From assembly GCF_900292075.1 (NCBI RefSeq), contig NZ_OLMV01000003.1:248001-312000 (forward strand): a stretch of DNA of 64,000 nt. Direction: 5' to 3'. The first letter of the stretch is position 1, and every line of letters starts with the position of its first letter. Source of the DNA: Microbacterium timonense (lineage in GTDB: Bacteria > Actinomycetota > Actinomycetes > Actinomycetales > Microbacteriaceae). Positions 1-8,076 of this stretch are shown here, piece by piece. Position numbers and translations under genes: made by a program. Below the pieces are notes generated by a model, which saw only the letters and a list, made by a program, of their open reading frames with translations, did not search any database and had not been told where the DNA came from.

Positions 1-669
1 TTCCATGTAGTCGTACTCGCCCTTGAGGATGTCACCGTCGGCCTGCGCGTTGGCGAAGCCCTGCACGGTGGACTGCCAGTTGTGCAGGTACGCGGCCTTG
101 GCGCTGCTGCCCGCGGCGGTCAGGCCCGCGTTGAGGGCATCTGCGGCCTCGGCGTAGTCGTCCCACGTCCACGTGCCGTCGGGGTACTCGACGCCCGCCT
201 GGTCGAAGAGGGCCTTGTTGTAGTACAGCACCCACGAGTCGTTGCGGTAGGGCACGGCGTAGGCGGTGCCGTCGACCTCGTACGAGCTGGCGCCGCTGAT
301 GCCGTCGGGCAGCTCGACATCCGACACGTCCAGGAGCTGGCCGCCCTCGACGAACGTCGGGACGAACTTGACCTCCTTCTGCGTGATGATGTCCGGGCCG
401 GAGCCGGCGGCGAGGTCGGCCGTCAGCAGGGTGTTGTACTCGGTGGCGTCGTAGCCCTTGACCTCGACGGTGACGTCTGGGTTCTCCTCGTGGAACGCGT
501 CGGCGAGCGCCTGGAACTCCGGCGTCGTGTCCAGGCTCCAGCCCGAGAGGGTGAGCGTGACCGGACCCGACGACTCCTCGGGCGCGGCCTCGCCGCTGCT
601 GCTGCAACCGGCGAGAGCGAGCGTTGCGACCACGGCGATGCCGGCCGCGGCAGCGTATGAGCGCTTCAT
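1..669 (-). CDS. ABC transporter sugar-binding lipoprotein, partial (C-terminus beyond left edge)
   Basis: Extracellular solute-binding protein of the family-1 type that captures a sugar or oligosaccharide for an ABC importer. The first 223 residues are present: a lipoprotein signal peptide ending LALAGCSSS (lipid-modified Cys near residue 22), then a typical solute-binding start with a TADLAAGSGPDII segment and the YNKALFDQAG segment seen in maltose/multiple-sugar binders. ATG at 669 follows AAAGGAG. It lies 48 bases after the DUF2264 gene on the same strand, so the two are probably cotranscribed. The permease genes would be expected to the left. The substrate cannot be read from sequence; the neighbours suggest a uronate-containing oligosaccharide. 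Confidence 0.9.
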   Translation of the reverse strand, partial: MKRSYAAAAGIAVVATLALAGCSSSGEAAPEESSGPVTLTLSGWSLDTTPEFQALADAFHEENPDVTVEVKGYDATEYNTLLTADLAAGSGPDIITQKEVKFVPTFVEGGQLLDVSDVELPDGISGASSYEVDGTAYAVPYRNDSWVLYYNKALFDQAGVEYPDGTWTWDDYAEAADALNAGLTAAGSSAKAAYLHNWQSTVQGFANAQADGDILKGEYDYME

Positions 670-717
670 TCTGGGGTACTCCTTTGTGATTGCGGACCCG
701 TCCTCGGGCCCATCGGG

Positions 718-2823
718 TTACCGGTCGGCGTGGGACGCGTCTCCGGGGTGTGCGAGGCGACTCGTGGTCGCCGTCCCGTCCGGCCAGGTGACCGAGACGG
801 TGGTCTGCGGGCCGTCGGCGGTGAGAGCGACGTGGGCGACGCCCTCTCGCGCTGCGGCGAGGTCTTCGGTGGTCAGCTCCACGAGGGTCGCTGTCCACGC
901 ACCCGGCTCCACCGGGTACGTCACGAGCGGCACGGCGGCGACCGGCCCGAGCGGACTGGCGTCCTCGCGCGTCTCGACGCTCGTCGCGCCGGCGCCGATC
1001 AGGGGGCGGATGCTGCTGCTCAGGCCGTCCGCGACGACCCGGGCGGTGGCACCCGCGGTCGCCGACGCGTGCCCGCCTGAGGAGGCGAGCCGAGATGAGG
1101 AGGCAGCGTCGGTGTTTCCTTCCTCATTCCGGCCCAGCTCCTCAATCCAGGAGCGCGGAGTCGGCTCGGAAGCCAGGGCCCAGCCGCCGACGCGCAGGCG
1201 CAGAGGTGCGGCGTCGAGGCCGGCCTCAAGGGAGCGGACGCGCGCGAGGCGCAGTTCCCACGGGCCGCGGGCGAGCGAATGCACCTCGACGACCCCGGCG
1301 ATCTCGACGTCTCCGTCCAGCCCCGACCCGTGGCGGTGCAGCGCGGGGCGCGGGGTGAGCCAGTGGGCGCGCGAGACAGAGGCGGCGATGCCGACGCGGC
1401 CGTCTTCGTCGTCCTGCACGCGTACGTCGATGAGCTGCATGGCGGCGCGATGGGTGGCGCGGCCGGCGTCGTCGACGAGGACGACGGACTGCTCGAGGGG
1501 CTCCTCCCACGCGCGCGCGTTCGCCAGCGGCGACGCGGCAGTGGCGTAGCCGATCCGCGCGTAGAGCGGAGAGTCGCCGACCAGGCTGCCCTCGGCGGCG
1601 TGATCGGTGCCGTGGTTCACGATCCGGACGATGCCGTCGGCGCGAGTGCCCGAGATCACCCACCCCGCCGAGCGCACGGTGCGCAGCTCGTCGCCGGTCT
1701 CGATCGGCAGCGGTTCGCTCTCGGCGGCCCAGACCGGGTGGTCGGCGGGAAGAGCCACCCCGAGGAGCCCCTTGACCGCCCAGTACGGCGAACCCGGCCC
1801 GGAGTACGACTGCGCGAGGTCGCGCCACTCGTGGTGCCAGCCCATCGTGAGGACGCCGGACCGGCCGGGCACATCCCGCCCGTCGAAGTGCGCGACGATC
1901 GCGTTGGCGGCGCGACGCAGCCGTCCGAGGGATGTCGACGGAACCTCCGCGAGCGCGCCCACCCAGAACGGCGCGGCGGCGGCGAAACGGTAGATGAGGC
2001 TGCGGCCCTGCACGAGCGGGGAGCCGTCGGCGCCGATCAGCGCCACGGCATCCTGCAGGAAGCGATCCAGGCGCGCGACATCGCCCGCGGTGCGGCCGGC
2101 GGCGAGCTCGTCGGCGCCCTGCATGCGGGACCACAGCACGGGATAGGTGTGCAGCGCCCACCCGACGTAGTGGTCGTAGGAGCGCTCGAAGCCGTCGGAG
2201 ATCCAGCCCTCGTCGCGCACGAGCGCGTCGTGGAGGGCGAGGTCGTCGGCGATGTCCTGAGCCGACCACGGACCCCCGACCGAGCGCAGGAACGTCTGCA
2301 CGACGATGCGGAACCACAGCCAGTTCGTCTTGGGGTACGTCGTGTCGCCGACGACGGGCGAGAGGTACTCGATGACGCGCTGCTGGGTGAGCCCGTCGAG
2401 GCGGTCCCAGATCCAGGGCCGCGTCATGTCCAGCACGAGGGCGAGCGAGGCCGCTTCGACCTTCGCCTGCGCGTGCTCGTCCAGTCGCACCCACCGGTCG
2501 GCGGCGTCCGGGTCGACGCCTGTCACGATGCCCTGCCGGTAGAAGTCGGCGAGCTCCGCGGTGCCCTCGCCGCGGGCGCCGGCGATGCGGAACCCGGCGA
2601 GCAGGAACGTGCGTGCGAAGCCCTCGAGTCCATCGACGGCGTGGCCGTAGCCGCCCTCGGCACCCGGGAAGTGAATGCGGGCGTGTCCGGCCGACGCGTG
2701 AGCGCGTGCGGTCTCGAGCAGACGGTCGGCGTACGCCAGCCATTCGTCGCGAGTCCAGTCCACGCCCGCTGCGACGGACGGCGCGCTCGGGCGCGGCGGC
2801 GAGCTCTGCTGCGGGACCGTCAC
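718..2823 (-). CDS. DUF2264 domain-containing protein
   Basis: A 701-residue cytoplasmic protein that matches the DUF2264 family in overall pattern: an N-terminal helical region rich in Trp and Tyr (WIWDRLDGLT, TNWLWFRIVVQTFLR, ERSYDHYVGWALHTYPVLWSR) and a C-terminal beta-rich half. Such proteins usually sit in polysaccharide-use loci, and the alpha-toroid plus beta-sandwich look recalls the heparinase-like protein encoded divergently. No signal peptide is seen. I chose GTG at 2823 because AAGGAG lies 7 bases upstream; an in-frame ATG at 2868 would add a basic 15-residue extension without a ribosome site. First gene of the minus-strand unit that continues into the sugar-binding lipoprotein. 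Enzymatic activity is not demonstrated by sequence. Confidence 0.8.
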   Translation of the reverse strand: MTVPQQSSPPRPSAPSVAAGVDWTRDEWLAYADRLLETARAHASAGHARIHFPGAEGGYGHAVDGLEGFARTFLLAGFRIAGARGEGTAELADFYRQGIVTGVDPDAADRWVRLDEHAQAKVEAASLALVLDMTRPWIWDRLDGLTQQRVIEYLSPVVGDTTYPKTNWLWFRIVVQTFLRSVGGPWSAQDIADDLALHDALVRDEGWISDGFERSYDHYVGWALHTYPVLWSRMQGADELAAGRTAGDVARLDRFLQDAVALIGADGSPLVQGRSLIYRFAAAAPFWVGALAEVPSTSLGRLRRAANAIVAHFDGRDVPGRSGVLTMGWHHEWRDLAQSYSGPGSPYWAVKGLLGVALPADHPVWAAESEPLPIETGDELRTVRSAGWVISGTRADGIVRIVNHGTDHAAEGSLVGDSPLYARIGYATAASPLANARAWEEPLEQSVVLVDDAGRATHRAAMQLIDVRVQDDEDGRVGIAASVSRAHWLTPRPALHRHGSGLDGDVEIAGVVEVHSLARGPWELRLARVRSLEAGLDAAPLRLRVGGWALASEPTPRSWIEELGRNEEGNTDAASSSRLASSGGHASATAGATARVVADGLSSSIRPLIGAGATSVETREDASPLGPVAAVPLVTYPVEPGAWTATLVELTTEDLAAAREGVAHVALTADGPQTTVSVTWPDGTATTSRLAHPGDASHADR

Positions 2824-2886
2824 GTCGAATCTCCTTCGATGCGTTCTCTCGACGCGATGACCCTTCACCGCGAGCGAACGTTTGGG

Positions 2887-2937
2887 AGCGTATCAACCGG
2901 ATTCGGTCATTGCAAGGCTGATTCGGATTCGTTATGA
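2887..2937. promoter_or_regulatory. Divergent promoter pair sharing a palindromic -35 hexamer
   Basis: The 195-base gap between the DUF2264 and heparinase-like genes holds TTGCAA at 2910-2915, which reads identically on both strands. On the plus strand it is followed after 16 bases by TTATGA (2932-2937). On the minus strand it is followed after 17 bases by TACGCT (2892-2887). Direct copies of CGGATTCG and TGATCG nearby could be binding sites for the regulator encoded at 4980. These are matches by eye and no start site is proven. Confidence 0.4.
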
Positions 2938-3018
2938 TCGTTTCTGATCGATTCCGTCTTCGCGTCGGAGATCCGCACGGTGGCTCCCCACCATGGTGAA
3001 TCAACGAGGAGGAACCTT

Positions 3019-4983
3019 TTGACCACCGCGACCGACACGTTCCGCGGCGAGCTGGCCGCCGTCTACCACCGTCAGGCGGGCGCCGACGCCGGAGGGTTCG
3101 GTTCCGCTCTCGCGGCGCTCCTGGTTGCGCCCCCAGACGCGCTGCCGGTGCCGTCCGCAGCCGACCGCGACGTCTGGGGTCCGCAGGGCACCGCCGACCC
3201 GGTCGCCGTCGCCGACATCCTCCAGCGCGCCGAAGCGGACCGCGGTCGGCCCTGGCCCGTCCCATTGGCCACCGCCGCGGCGCGCCTGCATGACGACGGC
3301 GATCGCGAGGGCTGGGAGAGCGTCGTGTTCGCCCGCCAGCGGCGGCTGTCGCGCGCGGCGGTGGCGGCGGCTCACTACGCCGACGACGAGGATGCCGGTG
3401 GCCGGTGGCTCGGCGAGGTGCTCGACGGCGTCTGGCTCATCTGCGAGCAGAGCTCGTGGTGCTGGCCGGCTCATGACGATGCCTTCGCCCGGCGCGGCTC
3501 CGTCCTTCCCACGGTGACGGCACCGTACCTCGATCTCGGCGCCGGCGAGGTCGTCAGCCTGCTCACCTGGATCGACCACCTTCTCGGCGACCGGCTCGAC
3601 GCCCGGTATCCCGGCATCCGCGCCCGGATCCGCCACGAGGCGCGCGTGCGGATCTTCGAGCCGTTCACCGAGCGCCGGGACTGGAAATGGCTGGGCCTGG
3701 ACGGCGATGTGCACAACTGGAACCCGTGGATCCACGGCAACGTCCTGGTCGCCGCGCTGCGGCTGCTGGACGACCCGGCCGATGCGGACGAGCGCGCACG
3801 CATCGTCGCCCTCGCGGTCGAGGGCATCGACCGGTACGTCTCGGCGCTGCCCGCCGACGGCGCCATCGACGAGGGGTACGCGTACTGGTGGAACGGGGCG
3901 TGCCGCACCCTCGAGGCGCTCGACGTCCTCCGCCATGCGACCGGCGGCGTCCTCGACGCGTCCGGCATCACGGCGCTGCGCGAGACGGTGGCCTTTCCGC
4001 ACCGGATGCACCTCTCCGGCGACTGGTACCTGAACCTCGCCGACGGGCAGGCACGCGTCTCGGCCATTCAGCCGTGGCACGCCCTGCATCGCGCCGCGCG
4101 CGCCATGGGAGACCGGGATGCCGCCGCCCACGCCGCGTCGCACCGCATCGCCGGCTCTCCAGCGGCCACCGAGCACGAGGGGTTCGGCCGCCTGCTGCGT
4201 GGGATCACCGACCCGGTCTGGAGGAGCGCGGCGCAGACGGCCTCACCGTTCCCCCGCGAGGTGTGGCTGCCCTCGACGCAGGTGCTCCTCGCGCGCGAGG
4301 AGAGCGGCACGGCTGCCGGTCTGACGATGGCCGTCAAGGGCGGGCACAACGGCGAGCACCACAATCACAACGACATCGGCTCGTTCGTCGTCGCGTCTGA
4401 CGGCGTGCCCGTCATCGTCGACGCGGGGCGACCGACGTACACGCTCCAGACCTTCGGGCCGGACCGGTACGACATCTGGACGATGCAGAGCGGCTGGCAC
4501 AACGTGCCGGTGATCGGCGGACTCGAGCAGAGCCCCGGCGCCGAATTCGCCGCATCCGACGTGAAGGTGTCGGTCGCAGACGACGAGGCGTCGCTGGCGC
4601 TCGAGCTGTCGGGCGCCTACCCGGGCGCCGACGCGTGGCACCGCCGCGTGCGGCTGGATCGCCGAGCCCGCCGGGTGTCCATCGAGGACCTGTGGACGCC
4701 GTCGGAGGGCGATCAGCCCACGCAGGTGCGGATGCTGCTGGCCGGCGAGGTGCGGCAGGCCGGCGAGGGCGTCGTCGTGACGCCGCTCGACGGTGCGCGG
4801 CCGGTCCGCCTCTCGTGGCCCGAGGGCATCACGGCGACGCTCGTGGTGCGTGAGCTCGACGATCCCGTGCTCACGAGCGTGTGGGGAACCCGACTGACGC
4901 GGGTGGATCTCGACGTGACGTCCCGCGACCGGGTCACGGTCACGGTAGAACTGGACCAGACGAACGCGGAGGACGCCCGATGA
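3019..4983 (+). CDS. Heparinase II/III family protein (predicted polysaccharide lyase)
   Basis: A 654-residue protein with an N-terminal helical toroid and a C-terminal heparinase II/III-like beta domain. The diagnostic segment is NGEHHNHNDIGSF, with the His/Asn cluster at residues 444-452, followed by VIVDAGRPTYT and a WHNVPVIGG segment. Family members cleave uronic-acid-containing polysaccharides or oligosaccharides by beta-elimination. No signal peptide is visible, so it probably acts on imported oligosaccharides. TTG at 3019 is chosen because GAGGAGGA lies just upstream; the in-frame ATG at 2980 has no such site. Its stop overlaps the next gene's start as ATGA, so expression with the regulator is coupled. 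Confidence 0.85.
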   Translation: MTTATDTFRGELAAVYHRQAGADAGGFGSALAALLVAPPDALPVPSAADRDVWGPQGTADPVAVADILQRAEADRGRPWPVPLATAAARLHDDGDREGWESVVFARQRRLSRAAVAAAHYADDEDAGGRWLGEVLDGVWLICEQSSWCWPAHDDAFARRGSVLPTVTAPYLDLGAGEVVSLLTWIDHLLGDRLDARYPGIRARIRHEARVRIFEPFTERRDWKWLGLDGDVHNWNPWIHGNVLVAALRLLDDPADADERARIVALAVEGIDRYVSALPADGAIDEGYAYWWNGACRTLEALDVLRHATGGVLDASGITALRETVAFPHRMHLSGDWYLNLADGQARVSAIQPWHALHRAARAMGDRDAAAHAASHRIAGSPAATEHEGFGRLLRGITDPVWRSAAQTASPFPREVWLPSTQVLLAREESGTAAGLTMAVKGGHNGEHHNHNDIGSFVVASDGVPVIVDAGRPTYTLQTFGPDRYDIWTMQSGWHNVPVIGGLEQSPGAEFAASDVKVSVADDEASLALELSGAYPGADAWHRRVRLDRRARRVSIEDLWTPSEGDQPTQVRMLLAGEVRQAGEGVVVTPLDGARPVRLSWPEGITATLVVRELDDPVLTSVWGTRLTRVDLDVTSRDRVTVTVELDQTNAEDAR

Positions 4984-6086
4984 CCGACCAGACACCGGCG
5001 CTGCTGGCCGCCGAGCGACGGGCGCACGTGCTCGCCACGCTCGAGCGCGACGGCGCCGTGCGGGTCGCGCAGCTCATGGAGGAGCTCGGCGTGGCCCCGG
5101 TGACGCTGCGGCGCGACCTGGCGCAGATGGAGCGCGAGGGCCTGCTCGTCCGCGTGCACGGCGGCGCCGTCCCTGCTGCAGGCGCGTTCGAGGATGCCGA
5201 GACGGGGCATCTCCCGATGTCATCGCGGGCCGGCTCGATCGCCATGCTCGTCCCGTCGCTGAGCTTCTACTGGCCGAGCGTCGTGCGCGGTGCGGAAGCG
5301 GAGGCGGCACGCCTGGGCATGCGCGTCGTGCTGCGGGGCGCGTCGTACGAGCTGCAGGACGAGCGCCCGGTGCTCGAGCGTCTCGTGCACGCCGACGGTG
5401 TGCGGGGTCTCGTCGTGGCGCCCAACACCGACACCCCGCACGCCCAGGACGTCGTGCAGTGGCTGGCGGAGTGCGGCGTGCCCAACGTGCTGGTCGAGCG
5501 CGATGCGGTGCGGCTGCCCGACGGCAGCCCCGTCGAGAACGTGACCACCGACCATGCGCTCGGCGCCGTGCTGGCCGCGCGCCACCTCGCCTCCCTCGGC
5601 CACCGCCGCGTCGGGCTCATCATCGCGCGCGACTCCCCCACGTCGCGGAAGATCGCGGCGGGATGGCAGGCCGCGTGCGCGGAGCTCGGGCTCACCCCCG
5701 CCGACCACTTCGAGACGAGCCTGCCGCCGCGCACCAGCCCCGACTTCTCGGCCGTCGTCGATGCGGCGCTGGATGCCGCGCTGTCGAACTCGGTGACGGC
5801 GATCCTGGTGCACTCGGATCCCGAGGCGATGGCGTTCGTCGATCTCGCGCTCAACCGCGGCATCTCGGTGCCCGGTGATCTCTCGGTCGTCGCGTACGAC
5901 GACGAGGTGGCCGAGCTGTTCACTCCGGCGCTGACCGCGGTGAGCCCGCCGCGCGCCGCCGTCGGGCGTGCCGCCGTCGACCTCGTCGCGCGACGGATCG
6001 AAGACCCCGCCCGCGCGGTGCATCGCGTCGTGCTGAACCCCACGCTGAACGTTCGCGGTTCGACCGCTCCCCCGCGCCGCGGCTGA
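4980..6086 (+). CDS. DeoR-type HTH / LacI-type ligand-binding hybrid transcriptional regulator
   Basis: A 368-residue regulator. Residues 1-60 form a DeoR-like winged helix (AERRAHVLATLERDGAVRV, then VAPVTLRRDLAQMEREGLL and RVHGGAV). From about residue 80 the protein is a periplasmic-binding-protein fold of LacI/RbsR type, starting SIAMLVPSLSFYWPSVV and including VTTDHALGAVLAARHLASLGHRR. True LacI proteins have a different HTH and hinge, so this is the DeoR/LacI hybrid architecture. ATG at 4980 overlaps the stop of the heparinase-like gene (ATGA). It probably represses this locus until a sugar ligand binds; the ligand is unknown. Confidence 0.88.
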   Translation: MTDQTPALLAAERRAHVLATLERDGAVRVAQLMEELGVAPVTLRRDLAQMEREGLLVRVHGGAVPAAGAFEDAETGHLPMSSRAGSIAMLVPSLSFYWPSVVRGAEAEAARLGMRVVLRGASYELQDERPVLERLVHADGVRGLVVAPNTDTPHAQDVVQWLAECGVPNVLVERDAVRLPDGSPVENVTTDHALGAVLAARHLASLGHRRVGLIIARDSPTSRKIAAGWQAACAELGLTPADHFETSLPPRTSPDFSAVVDAALDAALSNSVTAILVHSDPEAMAFVDLALNRGISVPGDLSVVAYDDEVAELFTPALTAVSPPRAAVGRAAVDLVARRIEDPARAVHRVVLNPTLNVRGSTAPPRRG

Positions 6087-6099
6087 CGCTGACGGCGTC

Positions 6100-7101
6100 T
6101 CAGCCGCCGGCCAGTGCGGCCGCGCGCCAGTCGGTGAGCACGCGCGCCGCCGCGCGGGTGTGCGCCCACGGCATCTCGGGAACCTCCAGCCGCCCTTCCG
6201 CGATCGCGAGCGAGAGCGCGTCGGCCTCGGCCGCCATCGGCTGCACCACCGGGAGCTCGATCACCTGCTCCTGCCCGTCACGGCGGAGGATGATGGTCGG
6301 CGGGCTCTGAGTGCGGCTGCCCCAGACATCCGGCAGGACGAGCTCGCCGTCGGTGAAGCGCACGACAGCGGAGGACGGCAGGTCGTGCACGATCGACGTC
6401 CCGATCGCCGCCGTCAGCTGTCCGAAGCCGATGTCGGCGGACGCGCTGCCGTCGACGCCCGCCACCAGGTCCGCCACGAACCCGCGGTACTGCGGGTCGT
6501 CGATGTCCTCCCCCGCCGCCGCGGCGAGATCCACGGCGAGCGCCACCGGGTAGCAGCCGACGTCGAGGATCGCGCCGCCGCCCAGCGCGGGATCGAACAG
6601 CCGCCCTTCGCGCGTGCGCGCTGCGAAGCCGAACGCCGCCTCCACCCGCCGCGGCTGCCCCAGCTCGCCGCCGCGGACGATGTCCCGCAGGGTGTCGGCG
6701 AACGGCCCGAACCGGGTCTTGAACGCCTCCAGGAACGGACGGCGCACACGGCGGGCGACCTCGAGCATCTGCTCCACTTCGGCCAGCGTCGGACTCGCGG
6801 GCTTCTCGCACAGCACCGCCTTGCCGGCCTCGAGCGCGCGGATGGCCAGGTCGGCATGGGTGGTGTGCACCGTGCCGACGTACACGGCATCCACATCGTC
6901 GCGCGCGAGCACGTCGTCGTACGTCCCGGATGCCTCGGCCCCGTGCTCGGCGGCGAAGACGGCGGCGCGATCCGGCGAGGAACTGCCGACGGCCTGCAGC
7001 ACACCGTAGGCGGAGGCGCGCAGCCCCACCACGAAGTCGCGGCTGATCGCTCCGGGGCCGAGCACGGCCCACCTGGTCGTGCTGCTCGTCGCGTCGCTCA
7101 T
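6100..7101 (-). CDS. Gfo/Idh/MocA family NAD(P)-dependent oxidoreductase
   Basis: A 333-residue dehydrogenase with an N-terminal Rossmann fold (WAVLGPGAISRDFV) and the family signature AVLCEKPASPTLAE, whose Lys contributes to catalysis. The C-terminal domain includes GGGAILDVGCYPVALAVDL. Such enzymes oxidise or epimerise sugars, uronates, inositols or dihydrodiols. It is convergent with the hybrid regulator gene, with 13 bases between stops, and may belong functionally to the carbohydrate locus. ATG at 7101 has a weak ribosome site; an in-frame ATG 30 bases upstream is less likely. The substrate is not identifiable. Confidence 0.88.
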   Translation of the reverse strand: MSDATSSTTRWAVLGPGAISRDFVVGLRASAYGVLQAVGSSSPDRAAVFAAEHGAEASGTYDDVLARDDVDAVYVGTVHTTHADLAIRALEAGKAVLCEKPASPTLAEVEQMLEVARRVRRPFLEAFKTRFGPFADTLRDIVRGGELGQPRRVEAAFGFAARTREGRLFDPALGGGAILDVGCYPVALAVDLAAAAGEDIDDPQYRGFVADLVAGVDGSASADIGFGQLTAAIGTSIVHDLPSSAVVRFTDGELVLPDVWGSRTQSPPTIILRRDGQEQVIELPVVQPMAAEADALSLAIAEGRLEVPEMPWAHTRAAARVLTDWRAAALAGG

Positions 7102-7134
7102 GCCGCCGATGCTATCCCGCCCCGGAGCCACCGA

Positions 7135-7164
7135 AGCCGCCCCGCCGTCGGGCGCGGGGCGGGC
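7135..7164 (-). terminator. Candidate GC hairpin after the EamA gene
   Basis: A GC-rich imperfect inverted repeat (GCCGCCCCGCC against GGCGCGGGGCGGGC) lies immediately after the EamA stop and before the oxidoreductase gene on the same strand. There is no clear U-tract, so it may only weaken read-through. Confidence 0.4.
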
Positions 7165-7167
7165 TGC

Positions 7168-8076
7168 TCAGGCGAGGGGCTCGGCCGCCTCGTGCGCGGC
7201 GCGGGCCGAGGAGCGCACGGCGCCGATGCTCGCCGCGATCACGAGCGCGATGCCGATCAGCTCGAGCCAGGTCATCTGCTGCCCCAGGAAGACGAATCCC
7301 GCGAGCGCGGCCGTGGCGGGCGCGAGACTCATCAGGATTGCGAAGACCGCGGCGGGCAGACGCCGCAGGGCGATGAGCTCGAAGGCGTACGGGATCGTCG
7401 ACGACAGCACCGCGACCGCGGCCCCGAGCGCGACGAGATCGATCCGCAGCAGCGCGGCGCCGGCATCCGCGATCCCGAACGGCAGGGCGACGATCGCGCC
7501 GACGGCCATCGCCAGCGCCAGCCCGTCGAGCTTGGGGAACGCCCGTCCGACCCGCGCCGAGGCGAGGATGTAGAACGCCCAGCTGCCCGCCGCGCCCAGA
7601 GCGAAGAGGACGCCGAGGGGGTCCAGACGGTCCCAGCCGCCTCCGCCGAGCGCCACCACGCCGGCGAACGCCAGCACCGCCCACAGCCACGCCGAGGCAC
7701 GGCGGGCGGCCACGATCGACAGCACGAGCGGACCCAGCACCTCGATCGTCACCGTGACCCCCAAGGGCAGCCGCTCCAGCGCCAGATAGAACAGCGCGTT
7801 CATGAGCGCGAGCACGAGCCCGAACAGCGCGACGGCGCGCCAGTCCGCGAGGCTGTGACCTCGCACCCGCGGCCGCGCGATCGCGAGCAGCACGATCGCC
7901 GAGAAGACCAGCCGCAGCATCACCATGCCGAGCGGCCCGACCTGCGGGAACAGCAGGACCGCGATCGAGGCGCCGACCTCCTGACACGCCAGGCCCGCGA
8001 TGACCAGCAGGACCCAGGGGGCGGGCCCCGACCGACCGGTCGGCCCGGCGACGTCCCGCGGTGCTCCGGCGCTCAC
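7168..8076 (-). CDS. EamA family (DMT) transporter
   Basis: A 302-residue integral membrane protein with about ten hydrophobic segments in two EamA repeats. Examples are APWVLLVIAGLACQEVGAS at the N-terminus and PATAALAGFVFLGQQMTWLE in the last repeat. The layout resembles RhtA-like exporters of amino acids or other small metabolites. GTG at 8076 is chosen because it forms a GTGA overlap with the stop of the upstream lipoprotein gene, which implies coupling. An in-frame ATG at 8214 would add an Arg-rich, non-hydrophobic extension that lies inside the upstream gene. Confidence 0.85.
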   Translation of the reverse strand: MSAGAPRDVAGPTGRSGPAPWVLLVIAGLACQEVGASIAVLLFPQVGPLGMVMLRLVFSAIVLLAIARPRVRGHSLADWRAVALFGLVLALMNALFYLALERLPLGVTVTIEVLGPLVLSIVAARRASAWLWAVLAFAGVVALGGGGWDRLDPLGVLFALGAAGSWAFYILASARVGRAFPKLDGLALAMAVGAIVALPFGIADAGAALLRIDLVALGAAVAVLSSTIPYAFELIALRRLPAAVFAILMSLAPATAALAGFVFLGQQMTWLELIGIALVIAASIGAVRSSARAAHEAAEPLA

